Source: Larix kaempferi (lineage: Eukaryota; Streptophyta; Pinopsida; Pinales; Pinaceae). From it: a stretch of DNA of 64,000 bases. Position numbers and translations under genes: made by a program. Numbering within the stretch: position 1 is the stretch's first letter; each line of letters starts with the position of its first letter. Below are positions 1 to 11,409 of the stretch, in pieces. The notes under the pieces were generated by a model. The model did not search any database. It was not told the DNA's origin and saw only the letters and a program-made list of their open reading frames with translations. The DNA lies in NCBI GenBank assembly GCA_027924585.1, contig BSBM01001666.1:186001-250000 (forward strand), read 5' to 3'.

Positions 1-1456
1 GTTGTACATAAATAAATTTTGTTGATTCTTAGCCTTCCGTTTGATTTCGTTTGTTTTCTTCTTAGGATAGTTAGCTTCAGCCTTATCTCATTTTTGTTTT
101 TTGTTTTTTTCTTACTGGATTTTATTTGAATAAACCTCGGCTCAACTTTCAGAGTGATGTGCAGAAATGAAGACATATGAACGATCTTATATGAAATGAT
201 TATAATCATCAAAGGATTAGAATTGGATTCATAACAAAAGGAGTTCTTTTTGTAAAAACAATGTCATTAGTGATTTTAATTGCTTCTTTGTTTTAAAATG
301 GGAAACCTGATTTGTGTTTCAATTTGTGTCAATATAAACCTTGTGAAATAACCAGGATTCATGAATTCTAAATTACTATCTTGGGGCTCCACTCACTTAC
401 ACATAAATGGCCATATTAGGTAGCCTACTATAACTGACCCATGGAAAGGAAGCAAGTCTTGAATATGTGTGGAAATCAAAATGATCCCATGCTATGAAAA
501 TTACAGCCCATTATAATGAAGAGTCAAAATTTCTAAAAATGTTTCATCTCCATCAAAGAAATGGTCTCGAAAATAAGATATATACTATCAAGAAGATTCC
601 CCGGATGATATTCCATAAGCTTCTTCTTCGTCTGTGAGTATGACAAACAAAGTAAAAAATCATCACTCACATAAAAGGACATCATGGATGGAAGAACCCA
701 CGTCAAATGTTTGAAGACTGAAGAAGCTATTTGTGAAGGAATCGGACGATAAAACTCATCAAAAGAAAGCATCCAAAGAAATGATAGTAGAATGGGAATG
801 AAGAACAAACAAATACATCTGTCTGATTTTGTTATGATATTGTGGAGTCATATTTAGAGGTATCCAAAAGGCAGTACTAATAATGAACTCCATATTATGG
901 CCTCAGGAGAGTGGTCAAGAAATTTGGTCCAGGTTTCCCTAATTCCAAAAACGAATGACCAATATGATTCAAGAAGCTCCTCTCCCTTCCTAAAAATTTT
1001 GACTTTTAAAATCCTGATAAAATGATAAGGACATAGTTTTACAATTAGAATTAATGAAAAACAAGCAATTGTGATACTCAAGGAGAGTTTGTTCAGATAT
1101 TTGTGTTCACCATCTAGTTGCCAATTGTTGTAGTTGCAACCTGATCCCCAATTTTTTATAAAATTGTAGGGCCCCTCCTTTATTTTTTGATTTTACTTAG
1201 AGTTTGTTTTGTCTTGGGTCTACTAGTTTTTGACACTTAAATTTTTTCTTGAAAGACAAAAGACAAGGCATTTTATGAATTAGGATAACTTTCGATTTTC
1301 TCCTGAAATGGTCGGTGCAGTTGCGAGTTGGATGCCGAAACACTTAGGTTTTGTTGAAGAAATTGTGTTACAGAGCACAATTAGATGTTCTACCGAAACG
1401 GTCAGAGAACAATCTGAAGTTGCACCTACATGGTGGGAAGGGGTTTAGTTTCCGCA
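1..1456. other. AT-rich stretch, no recognised gene
   Basis: No recognisable protein domain, RNA gene or terminal repeat was found here. Short minus-strand open stretches near 533-808 and 854-1081 translate to hydrophobic or aromatic-rich peptides that I cannot match to any family. The DNA from about 1300 contains GAAACGGTC-like words that anticipate the motif array at 1790-2070. Confidence 0.5.
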
Positions 1457-1800
1457 TTGCATTGCGGATTGCAGATTGCATTTTTTCATTTCTGACTTTT
1501 TAAAATTGTTTCCGCATTTCTTCATTTCCGCATTCGTGCATCGCATTGTGGATTGCAGGGGGATGAAATTTGTTATCTTCGAATTTTTTTTTGCATTCCC
1601 GCATTTCCGCATCACATTGCGGATTGCGTGGGGATGAAATTGGTTATTTTCAAAAATTGTTTCTGCATTCCCCATTCTCGCATTTCCTCATTCCGCATTT
1701 CCATATTTTTGCATCGTACTGTGGATTGTGGGGGGATGAAATTGGTTATGTTTGAAAATCATTATGCATCCCACATTACCTCATTTCCCGCATTTCTGAA
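1457..1800. repeat. degenerate tandem repeat, GCATTGCGGATTGC motif
   Basis: Four imperfect units start near 1457, 1539, 1610 and 1712, so spacing varies from about 71 to 102 bp. Each contains a CATCGCATTGCGGATTGC-like core, then GGGGATGAAATTGGTTAT, then runs of CGCATTTC. The unequal spacing and frequent substitutions indicate an old, decayed minisatellite. Open frames across it only reflect repeated sequence without stops. Confidence 0.75.
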
Positions 1801-2070
1801 ACATATCGGTGCCAAAGGAACTATTCTGTGAAACATAATCGACATAAAAAGTACATAGAAACTATTCGCTGCTGAATGTAAAATCTCTCCATAACATTTC
1901 ACTGCTCAAATAGATCGGAATAAAATTGAAAATGACTCTGAAACATGTCGCTACCAAAATAAAATTTCTCCAACATAGTTCGGTGCCGAAATGCAAAGTG
2001 CTCCGATTTTTTTTTTCAAACAGTCTATCGATGTAAAATGAGAAATACGTCGAAACGGGTAAGTGGACCT
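1790..2070. repeat. array of GAAACAT-TCGGTGCCGAAA motif
   Basis: A roughly 20-bp motif recurs with substitutions near 1797, 1857, 1890, 1941 and 1973. Each copy is of the form GAAACAT.TCGGTGCCGAAA, with 33 to 60 bp between copies. It follows the minisatellite directly and may belong to the same LTR or leader region. Confidence 0.55.
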
Positions 2071-2120
2071 CATTTCACATATATTATCGAAACGAATTTA
2101 ATGCTAGGTTTGAGTAGGCG

Positions 2121-2129
2121 TATATAAAG
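2121..2129 (+). promoter_or_regulatory. TATA-like box
   Basis: TATATAAAG in otherwise non-coding DNA fits a plant TATA box. It lies about 1 kb upstream of the accessory ORF at 3155 and could belong to an LTR promoter, but no LTR ends were found around it. Confidence 0.25.
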
Positions 2130-2347
2130 GTTTTAACCCCGTTTTCACAAATATAATTTGTAACGGATTCTGCATAACACTAATCGGATGCTAGAGAAGC
2201 CCGTTGGTTTTTTCTATTCGACCACTCACATGCTGCAAGTAGGTTTCTCACATTTTTTCTGTCCATATTATGAAATTGTTTTCTTTACAACTGTATATTA
2301 TTCCTTTTCTTTTTCCCTAGTTGCAAGAACGACCTTGAGCCTCCGAA

Positions 2348-2372
2348 CACACACACACACACACACACACAC

Positions 2373-2438
<66 letters not shown>
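2348..2438. repeat. compound microsatellite (AC)n(AT)n
   Basis: About 13 AC dinucleotides are followed, after a single G, by about 32 AT dinucleotides. This is a pure compound dinucleotide microsatellite, so length variation between individuals is expected. Confidence 0.95.
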
Positions 2439-2439
<1 letters not shown>

Positions 2440-2443
<4 letters not shown>

Positions 2444-3154
2444 TAAAGAGAACTTGTGGCCAACAGTTTTCGAGCAAGTGATGATCCGTCGACCATTGGC
2501 TAGCTAGTACCCATGCTCATAGCTTTACCTAGTTTTCCTTGTTAAGTATCATTTAGGGAAAATATTCTAGGGCGGGAAGGGAATTTAACCCTAGGTGTCA
2601 TAGGTTAACCTGCTTGCTTATACTTATACTTTTTATATGGACACTTAGGTTAAAAAACCACCCATGAAGGTATGGAATAATCTCAAGGGAATGCAGCTTA
2701 GGTAGTAGCAGTCACAATATTTGATGCTCTAGGGTAGAATATCAGATTGTGTCTTTGATGAAGCGTTAAATAGGAAACCCTTTCCTGAAGAACACAGATT
2801 AAATGAAGTTTTTTTTTTTAGGGTTACCCTCGACATTGGTAGTTTGTTTCATCTTTTAATTTTCCTTATTGAAAATATTTTATTGAGACAACAAGTCAAT
2901 CAGATACTCTGCTTAAATAATGGAATGGAATGCTTTAAATGGATAGTTAATATGGCATATGAAGGATTTTAGGGAATAAGAACCAAACACACTTGATGTC
3001 ATGGAAGTATGAATCTTCTGTTTTGTAAAAATATTGACAAATCATACATCTGCAATGTATATTATGTTCATTATCAATTTGCTGGGAAGTATTTTTAACA
3101 TTGAATTATTCTTATACATTTACATTTGATTCCTATTCACCTTAAGACTTAGAG
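2440..3154. other. no gene recognised
   Basis: AT-rich DNA between the microsatellite and the accessory ORF at 3155. No protease, RT or integrase similarity was found, so the ORF downstream is not preceded by pol in this window. Confidence 0.5.
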
Positions 3155-6100
3155 ATGCAAAGAAGAGTTGCTAAACATAAGCCCAAGGTAGTAGAATTAG
3201 ATTCCGACATTAAGGTTGTTCCAGAAATCTCGATGGAAACCATGTATGAGTATACCCCAGCGGTGACCAAGAGCATCCATGAATTTAAATGGGGTGAACT
3301 ATATCATCTCATCTGAGATCAGAACATGGCAGATGCATCCATTGAAGAGATGATGGTGTATCAAAATATTAAAAGATCTGGTGTCCATAAATATGCCACC
3401 CAACCAAAGATTTTCCCGTGTTCAGAAGTAATTGGCTAGATTCTACCTCATATATATGTTGGAACACGGATCATAGCTGGGGCGAATGGAGAAATATTCG
3501 ATTTGTTTCAACCCGGCCATGTTAGTGCAGCATACTAGTTACCTTCCCCTAAATTTATGATGAAAAACGACTGGACAAGGGGAGTCAACATAGATCACTT
3601 TGAGTATGCTAATAAAATGTTGATTCCTGGAAAGAAACTGAGGCAAAGGGAAAGTGGGGAATATGATTCCCAGAATTTGAAAACACCATTCAAAATCATA
3701 GCTTTAATGTTGAGCAGAATATTCAGCAGGGCGAATTGGAACATCTATAAGCTCAGTTGGGTGCTCCTCATGTATCATATTTCCTCCCATGGTACCATCT
3801 TCAATTGGGAGGACATTATCTCGGAGAGTATGGAGTCAATGACAGCAGCAGCCCAAGGAGGGATGACCCAGAAGAAAGATGAGTTCTACATGTCTTCCTA
3901 CCTTATTGAATGCATCTTGATTACACACCCATTCCACAAGTTGGTATGCTATTGGATCCCAACTGAGACTCCATTATATGTATCTTACCAAATAATGTGG
4001 GCACACAAGTATGCAAGCTTCTACATGCTTATTTGTGAGGAATTCATAATTCCTTTGTATTGGCGAATATTTAATGAAGAACCCAATTTCTTCTCAGAAA
4101 AAACAATGGCCGTCATCTGTGAATATGGAGATTTCTACTTTTCTCTGAAAGGAACGTATATCAGGATGTATGGGGGTACCAAATCCCCATCACTAATGCC
4201 AAGGTACACAACAGATTATGTGGTACACAAAGAGGTGGTAAGACAAGTCTTTGTCAATGGAGTAGGCAATTTTTTAAATGAACATAAGAAGGATTCCTAT
4301 CCACCACTTCCCTTTTTCATTGGGGTGTATAAATTTCCTAAGGTGAAAGGAGCAGAGGTTTTTTTAAAAGACTTAGAAGCATTTCGTTTTGGAGAGAATA
4401 TTTTTGTCAGAAATGACAAACTACAAAAGGCTGCTCAACATTGTGCATCATGCAAAATTCACTTTGAATACATGGATAACTTCCTTAAGGATAAGGAAGT
4501 ATATCGGAGGGAGAATAACATGACATATTTGAATAAATGATTTGGATGGAAAAGTGGCGCAGGTTCCAGTCATGTTATGGACACTGCTAAAGAAGCAGAA
4601 TTACAGAAGTCTAGAGAAGAAGCTGTGGTAGCAGAGGACTCAGGAAGACTATGATCAGAGGAAGCAGAAAGACAAAAAAGGGAAGAGGAAGATAAAAGGA
4701 AAGAAGAAGAAGAAGAAAGGAAAAAGATGGAAGAATAATAGAAGACGAAAGAGGAAGAAGCAGAACAAGAGAGGCTCAGTAAGGAAATTCAATAAGCAGT
4801 GGATAGAGGAGCAGGAATGGAGAGACAAAGGACATAATAATATAAGCTCAAGAAAGTTGTGGAAGACAAAGAAGAAAAAGAAAGAGACTATAGTCTTCAA
4901 GACATGGATATAGATATCCCAGACATTTCTGGAATTCCACTTACGGGAGGCCATCTTCCATTTTTTTAGCTCAGTCTCACTCCTTTTACTCCTTCAAAGC
5001 AACATTCAGTAGAAAAACTGGATACAATAATCTTTGACTCCAAAAGGAAGGGAATCTCAAGGAGAACAAAGAAAATGATGAAAATGGGCGCACAACCATA
5101 TGTGGTGACTATTCAGGAAAGAACCATAATGGAAGGCACCCACAAGAATCCCAAGTTCACTGCATCAGTCAACATAGTAGCCACTCAAGCAAATGCCCAC
5201 AATGTTGATAAACTGATGAATGATATGGAATGCAACACAAGAAAATTGTTGAAGCTGAAGGATAATTTAGTAAAAGAGAGGGTTAAGGGATTGAGTTAAA
5301 GAAGAAATAATATGCAGTAATAGTTGAAAAGAATAAGTTACTGTTAGACTACCAGAATGAAAGGGATGATTTGAATGTACAAATTTTCATTATGGAAGGT
5401 GAGCAAAGCGACTTCGAATCTCGCATCAGTGAGTTGGAGGAAAAGGAAATGAGGAAAAACCAATAGATGGAAGCTTTGATCAGTGAAAAGGAATCTCTAC
5501 AAACACACATAGACGAGATGATAATTGAAAATGAAGCTTTGCAGTCTCAAATGAGTGAGTTGATTAGAGATAAGGAATTTGGAAGCTTTGATAAGTGAAA
5601 AGCAATCTCTACAAACACACATAGACCAGATGATAATAAAAAATGAAGCTTTGCAGTCTCAGGTGAGTGAGTTGATTAGAGATAATGAATCACTCTTCGA
5701 ACAGTTAGACATGGCTCAAAATAAAAATATAGATATGACTTCATTCCACAAGCAGGCCTGCAAGATACAAGAATAGATCTTTCATTCGCAGGAATTGTTG
5801 GCTGGAGAAGTTTATAAAATACGGAAGATGATAGATAGGTTGAAGGAGATTTCTACAGGAGCATTCGTTGTCAGACAAAAACTAAACACTATATTTTCGA
5901 AAATAAAAAAGTTGATCGGTTGGAAAACAGAACACCCAGGTTTTACAGATCATTTGCCGAACAAATAATATGTAGAGCTCAAGATTAATATAGCTCTTTT
6001 GGATAGTTGCATAAAATCATCCAGAACAATACAAACAGAAGTGTCGAAATCTATCACAAAGTGTGAAGAAATCTACAAGAACATTTGTCAAGTGCATGGG

Positions 6101-6448
6101 AGATGCCATATACCAATCACCCAGGATATGTCCGAGTTACCCATCGAAGACCAACACGTAGCAGAGTTGAAAAGTTTCCCGAAGGAAGAGTTGCATTACA
6201 TAAGAAAGCTAGATGTACTAACAGAAGAAGACCTCCAACAACACATAGGACAAGCATCTATAAGTGCTTATATTTTGGAAGAAAATTATAGAATGACTGC
6301 TAGGGGACTAATAAATGTGGGAAAAGAGTTATCCACTCATGAGACTTCTTTAAAGTTATTAGAACCTTTACAATGTAATATAATATTTCAAGAAACGAAA
6401 TTGTGGGGCAATTATATTTCCAACCTGGAGGTCCCACCATCTGAGTAA
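3155..6448 (+). pseudogene. retroelement accessory ORF, coiled-coil protein (broken)
   Basis: One reading frame begins at the ATG at 3155 and, apart from 5300-5578, continues to the stop at 6446-6448, about 1,098 codons. It is interrupted by several stops (a TGA near 3314, TAG near 3437 and 3533, more between 4538 and 4970). Residues about 135-460 form a globular, aromatic-rich part with an FNW motif (near 3800), and this stretch is open for 327 codons. Residues about 490-560 are very rich in E and K. Residues about 730-1090 are heptad-like and should form a coiled coil. The frame shifts near 5300 and returns at a 112-bp duplication. The architecture matches the post-integrase ORF of element B (52181-55081): FNW-containing globular part, charged linker, coiled coil. 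No pol lies upstream here. Function is unknown; a retroelement accessory (env-position) protein is inferred. Confidence 0.6.
5467..5690 (+). repeat. 112-bp tandem duplication inside coiled coil
   Basis: Two copies begin at 5467 and 5579, and each reads as a peptide starting MEALISEK-SLQTHID or its close relative. The period of 112 bp is not a multiple of three, so the second copy is read one frame away from the first. It reverses the upstream frameshift near 5300. Confidence 0.85.
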
Positions 6449-7400
6449 TATTAATTTGTAAATAATTTTCAGTTTTATGTGTGCAAACACAAGAGACAAA
6501 TTTTGGGCATCTCAAGAGTCACGGGTAGGTGAAGTGATTAGTCATGTAAAGAAAAATTCTCTTGTAATATAAATAGAGGGGGGAGGGTACTAGAAAAGGG
6601 ACTTTTGCTAGTGAAATAGAGACTCGATACATTCTATAAGAGAATTATTTTTCTGCTAATGAGAAGGGCCTATTTGCTAGGAAAAGCTTGCACAGATTTT
6701 TGCGTGGAATGTTGTAACTAACAGATCATAATTATTTCTTCTTCTGTTCATACTCATGCTGTGAGATCTTTCTAACTTTGTTGAAGTATTTCAATGGTGA
6801 TGAATGATTTTACCTATCTATGCAAACATCTATGTGATATCAGAGTAATAAATTGGTTTAATTATAGTCAAAGGTATATTTGTAATTTTCTGTTGTGAAT
6901 GTGCAAACTTTATCTTAATAGCTATCTATTAGATTTGTATAAGCATTCCCAGATTATTACTCTTATTTAAATTCGCTCCTTGCAAGGATAGATTAACTAG
7001 TTTAGAGTAGGATTATCTAATTGATTGGATAGAAGTGATAAGACGGGAGGTAATAACCTACGCATCACTTGTGAGGCTTCTTCCTGACAGTTATAGGTAA
7101 ATGCATTAGTTAGATTAGAAGCACTTGCATAATCATACTTTAAACATAAAATATAAACGGTGGGTCGGGCCGCAACTAGTACATAATTTAAACAAACATA
7201 CCTATGGTAGTCGGACCTTTAACCAGATGGATTCCCCATACCAAACAATGAATGATCTAATTGGGATTGTTCATTGGGGAGAATCCCTACTGTCGATGCA
7301 AGGATTTTCCTGGCATCACCAAGGCATAAACATTTTATTCATATTTAGTTATTAGTTTCCACGTGGAAAACTTTATGAGGCACATTGGGATCCATATTTG
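6449..7400 (+). mobile_element. putative 3' LTR region, ends unresolved
   Basis: Non-coding DNA directly follows the accessory ORF and has a promoter-like TATAAATAG. That is the position expected of a 3' LTR. No second copy, clear TG/CA ends or TSD could be found, so the boundaries are nominal. Confidence 0.35.
6568..6576 (+). promoter_or_regulatory. TATA box in LTR-like segment
   Basis: TATAAATAG followed by a G-rich leader matches the plant TATA consensus well. A transcription start about 30 bp downstream would lie near 6600. Confidence 0.5.
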
Positions 7401-8079
7401 TATTGTCTTTATCATAAGAGAAATTGTATTACCTTTCTTGACTTGATCTATTTAACATTTTTCCCCAAATGTGAGTGAACTACTTGTGCAAGAAGAGTTA
7501 GTAGAGTTTGAGAGCTTTGAATTTGGTCTCAATGAATCTATTACTAGATCTTATGAAGTAACATTCCCATACAAATATTATAATTGTAGTTGAATTGCGA
7601 GGCTTGGATTAATTAGATCATAGAAAATAGAAAGAAATCTTGAAAGCTCCTAGTAATACACACCCAGTGAATAGTCACATATATTTAGAATTCCTTTATC
7701 ACCACCACCTCCCAAAGATTATTTTCTCATAGCAAGATAGCCAACTTCCTTGCAATTCAAAGTTGCTTCCTCACTCGTATAGACACATGCTACCTTGTAC
7801 ATTTTTTTAGATATATAATCTAAAAAAAGTGACTTAGGCAGCTTTGACACAACGAGAACATGATATAAATCCGTAATGTAGGAGACATTAACTGATTGTC
7901 CATATGATTGGAAGAGTAACCGATCAGAGGAGTAAATACTCCGAGATTAGGTTCATCCTAAAGTCAAAAACTACGACCCGATTGTTTGATAGACTCAAAA
8001 GGTGCTTTGTTCAAGGATATGACTGACTTGTTGCCTTTGAAACTGAAAAAATACTGGACACCTCTCCCTTCCCTTTTCT
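7401..8079. other. no gene recognised; short perfect hairpin
   Basis: AT-rich DNA without coding signal. A perfect inverted repeat lies at 7802-7828: arm TTTTTTTAGAT, 5-nt loop, arm ATCTAAAAAAA. It is too short and AT-rich to assign to a transposon. Confidence 0.5.
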
Positions 8080-8740
8080 CTTTTTGTTAAAGAATATCCT
8101 TCTTGTTGGTTTTAATGAGTCCAAGAAAGAAAACTCAATAGTCCTTCTTCATTTTTTAAGCAAGCTCCAAGAAAGAGGGAGAAGATTCCTTGATAGAAGT
8201 CCAACCATGTGTAATTTAACGAGTCCATGGGAGGGAAACTCAAGACCTTCTTCATGTTTTAATGAGTTTGAAGAAGAGATAGATGAATAATCAATACACT
8301 GATCCATGGATTTTAATATTGATCCTGGATCGGTTCATGCTCGCCAGTGTTTTCTTTTTTGAAGAGTCTGAAAAAATTAAACAAGAACTCCATATACTCA
8401 CTCGTGGATTTCACATCGAGCTCGAGTTAGTGCATGCTCACTTGGTGGTTTCATATTTCAAGAGTCTGAAAACCCTAAAGGAGACTCCAAAAGGTCCTTT
8501 TTTGTATAGTTAGTCTCCTCCCCTGAAAAACTGTAAAACAATGAGAGAAGAAAACTTCTAGCCACGTATGACTAGAGTATACCATTTTCGTAAGCAATCC
8601 ACGAAGGTCCGGAAAAGGGGTAAACTTATAACTAAGTGGATGTACCTTCAATTCCTTTAACGAGTTTGAAGTGAACAAGTATGCTTGACAATCTTGGTTG
8701 TTTTTGAAAAGTATAACAAGGGCTTAAAAAATACTTTATA
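8080..8740. repeat. relic of element E internal repeat cassette
   Basis: This stretch resembles 23440-23950 inside element E in the same orientation. Both contain repeated GAGTCTGAAA words, a TTCATGCTCG block, a GACTAGAGTAT block and the AGGTCCGGAAAAGGG block. Here two imperfect units start near 8305 and 8403, a period of about 98 bp. Earlier copies of an 'AATGAGTCCAAGAAAG' theme start near 8110. It is a decayed fragment of the same non-autonomous family; no LTR ends are visible around it. Confidence 0.6.
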
Positions 8741-9310
8741 GGCATCAGGGAAACTAAGTTCCATGATCTTGTCAAATGACAAAATATTGCCGAAATCATA
8801 TGGCCAACTAGATTAGTGACAAATGATATATAACATGATCTAATACAATTTCAAAATGACATGAAATGATAGGAACCATTATACCTAATTGTCATGTCAA
8901 AAAGAAAGACAAACCTTGTGTAGACCATGGTTGCAAAAAATAGTGAGGATCGTTGCATGTTATTTACCTAATCACCAATACTTGGAAACTACATTAGTTG
9001 ATTAAATAAAATTTTTAAAACATAATTGAAACTATAGAGAACTTTTAAAAAATGGGTAAAAATCAAAACTGATTTTTATAAATAGTTCCAAAACTAAAAA
9101 CAAAACTCACAAATCATTTGTTGAACCAAAAAGGTGAAAACATCCTCCTTCTTCAATTGCTCATTGTGATCACACTGGGCCACCGATTCGGTTTTCATCT
9201 CTTGCAAGTAAGTATACTCTCCCCCTACTTCCATTTCAATGCATAATTTTTTATTTTTAATGGTTAATTTTTGTTTATATTGAGCTTTAAATTTTAGGGC
9301 ACTGTACCTA
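8741..9310. other. no gene recognised
   Basis: AT-rich DNA. A GTAAGTA donor-like site near 9206 and a TTTTAG acceptor-like site near 9297 could mark an intron in a leader upstream of the gene relic at 9455, but nothing confirms splicing. Confidence 0.35.
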
Positions 9311-9317
9311 TGGGTTT

Positions 9318-9415
9318 CCCTATAGAAAACTCGCGGGCACGAGAAAAGTGCGCAGGTTTTCCATAAGTCAACTTGCGGGTATGCGCTACTGTCTAGTAAG
9401 GACAATCGTGGGTAC
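9318..9415 (+). repeat. array of CTCGCGGGT-like motif
   Basis: Degenerate copies such as ACTCGCGGGCACGAG, GTGCGCAGG and CTTGCGGGTATGCGC are spaced about 25-35 bp apart. The same motif family recurs at 26470-26910 and 39850-39990, suggesting a shared leader sequence of one element family. Confidence 0.45.
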
Positions 9416-9454
9416 CGCAGATTAAAAGTGAAAAAAAAAAAAATAAAGCAAAAA

Positions 9455-10717
9455 ATGGTTGGATGGAATGCAGGGATGGTACTGACATGGAGGGAGAGGG
9501 AACACGAGGACATGGATAGACATGTCATAGGATATCTATTAACACTGGGTGGATTAAGAAGGTGTGGTTTACTCAAGTTTTTCCGAACCACCAGCATGAG
9601 GGCACAAACACAACTGCTGGGAATGCTTGTAAACTATTGGGATGCCGATCAAGGGGTATTTATTTCCAAAGAGAGATCCTTGAACTCACACTTGACGACA
9701 TATACTTCCTAACAGGTTTGTCCTGAAGAGGGGAAATGGTAAACTTGAAAGGTACATTCCGAGGAGTGGGTTCCTTGTCTGTACATGGTTACATCAACGC
9801 TTACTATCTTCCTGGCACTAAGAAAAGTGGCAGTCAAGTTCCTATTGCTTCAATCTCGAGCTTCCCATTGAAGGTCATCCTAAGTACTTAGAACAAGATT
9901 GGGGGAAGTTATGCGCAAAACTTAGCATCCAGGAACTACATGCAGATAGGGGTTGAATGTCTCCGGGGAGTTGTTTTTGATTGGTGCTCGGGCATTCTGT
10001 TGAGTATGAAGCACCAACTGACCGAGTGCAAAAGATGAAGGAAAAACAAATTCAAATACGGTAGAATCCTATGTAGCTTTTTCTTCGAGATGGTTCCCTC
10101 CCTGAGTCCAGGAATGGCCCTACCACAGCTCCATCCTCACGAGCCACTGATGAATGGATGGGGATATATCTTCTTACGCCAGGGTGGTGGCGAGATGATA
10201 ATCTCGTATGTTGATGAGGACTACTTGCATGGTGGGGTTGTCAGGTGTCGACCTTAGAGCAGTTTTCCTATGCATGGATGGATTTCCGTGGATATCCTGA
10301 GTTCTCTCTACCTCCAAGTGCAACCTGGGGAGAGATGGGTAAGACATAATTTTACTTTTTGAAATTTATTTCATTTTTAAGTTTTTTATGTATATAATTT
10401 TTATAATGAGTTAGAGTATTGACAATATGGTTCATGCATATGTGGGACCTACGCAACCTCAGGGGCATCCTCATGTGTATGTACGTCCGACTAAGCCTGG
10501 GGGGGTTGATGCCATGCTACTGAGCATAGAGGGAAAGATGAGTCGATTGACTCATGACATTCCCATTTACAAGATCGAGCAAATGTTGCTCGCTATTCAG
10601 GAGGATGTTGTGGGTGTACCCCCAGCATGGATCAGGCTACTTAGGAAAGTATCCAGGCTTATCATATGTTACAGAGAGGTTGTAGCAGAGATGGAAGAGG
10701 CCCCTCCTTCTCCATAG
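9455..10717 (+). pseudogene. broken gene resembling plant-mobile-domain-like protein
   Basis: The ATG at 9455 opens a frame with the peptide GYLLTLGGLRR and, at about residues 50-70, LGMLVNYWDADQGVF. A frameshift near 9650 moves it to another frame, which runs on to about 10333 through LDDIYFLTGLS, FDWCSGILLSMK and YGRILCSFFFEMVP. At least four stops interrupt this part. At the end of that stretch a GGTAAGA donor and a TTAG acceptor bound a possible intron of about 80 bp. A third open piece, 10427-10717, continues to a stop. The segment order resembles plant proteins related to the aminotransferase-like/plant mobile domain (PF10536), but the match is by eye. Such genes are often carried by transposons. 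It is clearly non-functional here. Confidence 0.45.
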
Positions 10718-10877
10718 GGATAAGGACATATGTATATTTTTTAGGCCTTTTGAGCCCATTTTGTAAATTGATATGACACTGCAACATACTATTGACCCAA
10801 CAACTCATATTTTTTTATACGAATATATACAATACCGATCTTATATACATGTGTGTGTTTTTATCTTATGTGAATGC

Positions 10878-11330
10878 TTAAAGCGTTTGTGTGTGATGAA
10901 GATTCCAATCTAAAATGTAATTTTCATATGAGTCAGCTAATGAATTTAAATGTCTTGGAATGTGTTGATATGTGATAAAATCAAAATATCTTTCTAATAA
11001 CTTGACCCTCAAAAATTGACAGAGCAAAACAGGATCCCAAACTCTATAGTCACCCATCAACTGAAATACAACTAACTATGAGTCAAGTCATACCTCCAAC
11101 TGTGAAATGCCTTGAAGAATAGCATCTCAGAGTAACTCAATGACTGCACTGTATTCAACTATGTTGTCCATCGTAGGGCCTTAAAAATCCCCTCCCGAAG
11201 ACACGAGTTGACCAGACTTTGAGTAGATAACCCAAGCTACTGAAGCCAACTGACGAGTGTGGCGACTAGTGCCATACGCGAATCCTATGAAGCATTCAGT
11301 TGTCATATGAAAATGCAACCCATAAGACAC
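10878..11330 (-). pseudogene. second RNase H domain downstream of integrase
   Basis: On the minus strand, after the integrase stop near 11415, a new domain reads RQLASVAWVIYSKSGQLVS, then NIVEYSAVIELL (conserved Glu), LDS-QLVV (Asp after a TAG) and FITYQHIPRHLNSLADSY (final Asp). This is the pattern of an RNase HI of the additional, archaeal-like type found in Tat-lineage elements. The first catalytic Asp is not visible. In many Tat elements the extra RNase H lies between RT-RNase H and integrase; here it comes last. Several stops make it inactive. Confidence 0.6.
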
Positions 11331-11409
11331 ATAAGACATAATAGAAAACCAAAGAGAAGACTAACTATACAAAACATGTACAACTATGATACAGGAAAAA
11401 GAATAGATT

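Noticed and set aside
2188-2481. Plus-strand ORF of 97 codons
   Set aside because: A large part of its codons are the AC/AT microsatellite (alternating His-Thr and Ile-Tyr); no coding meaning.
4655-4954. Minus-strand ORF rich in Phe and Leu
   Set aside because: Antisense of the E/K-rich linker of the accessory ORF; GAA/AAG runs read backwards give TTC/CTT.
7802-7828. Hairpin as a terminator or microRNA precursor
   Set aside because: Only 11 bp of A/T-rich stem; too short for a microRNA precursor, and such palindromes are expected by chance in AT-rich DNA.
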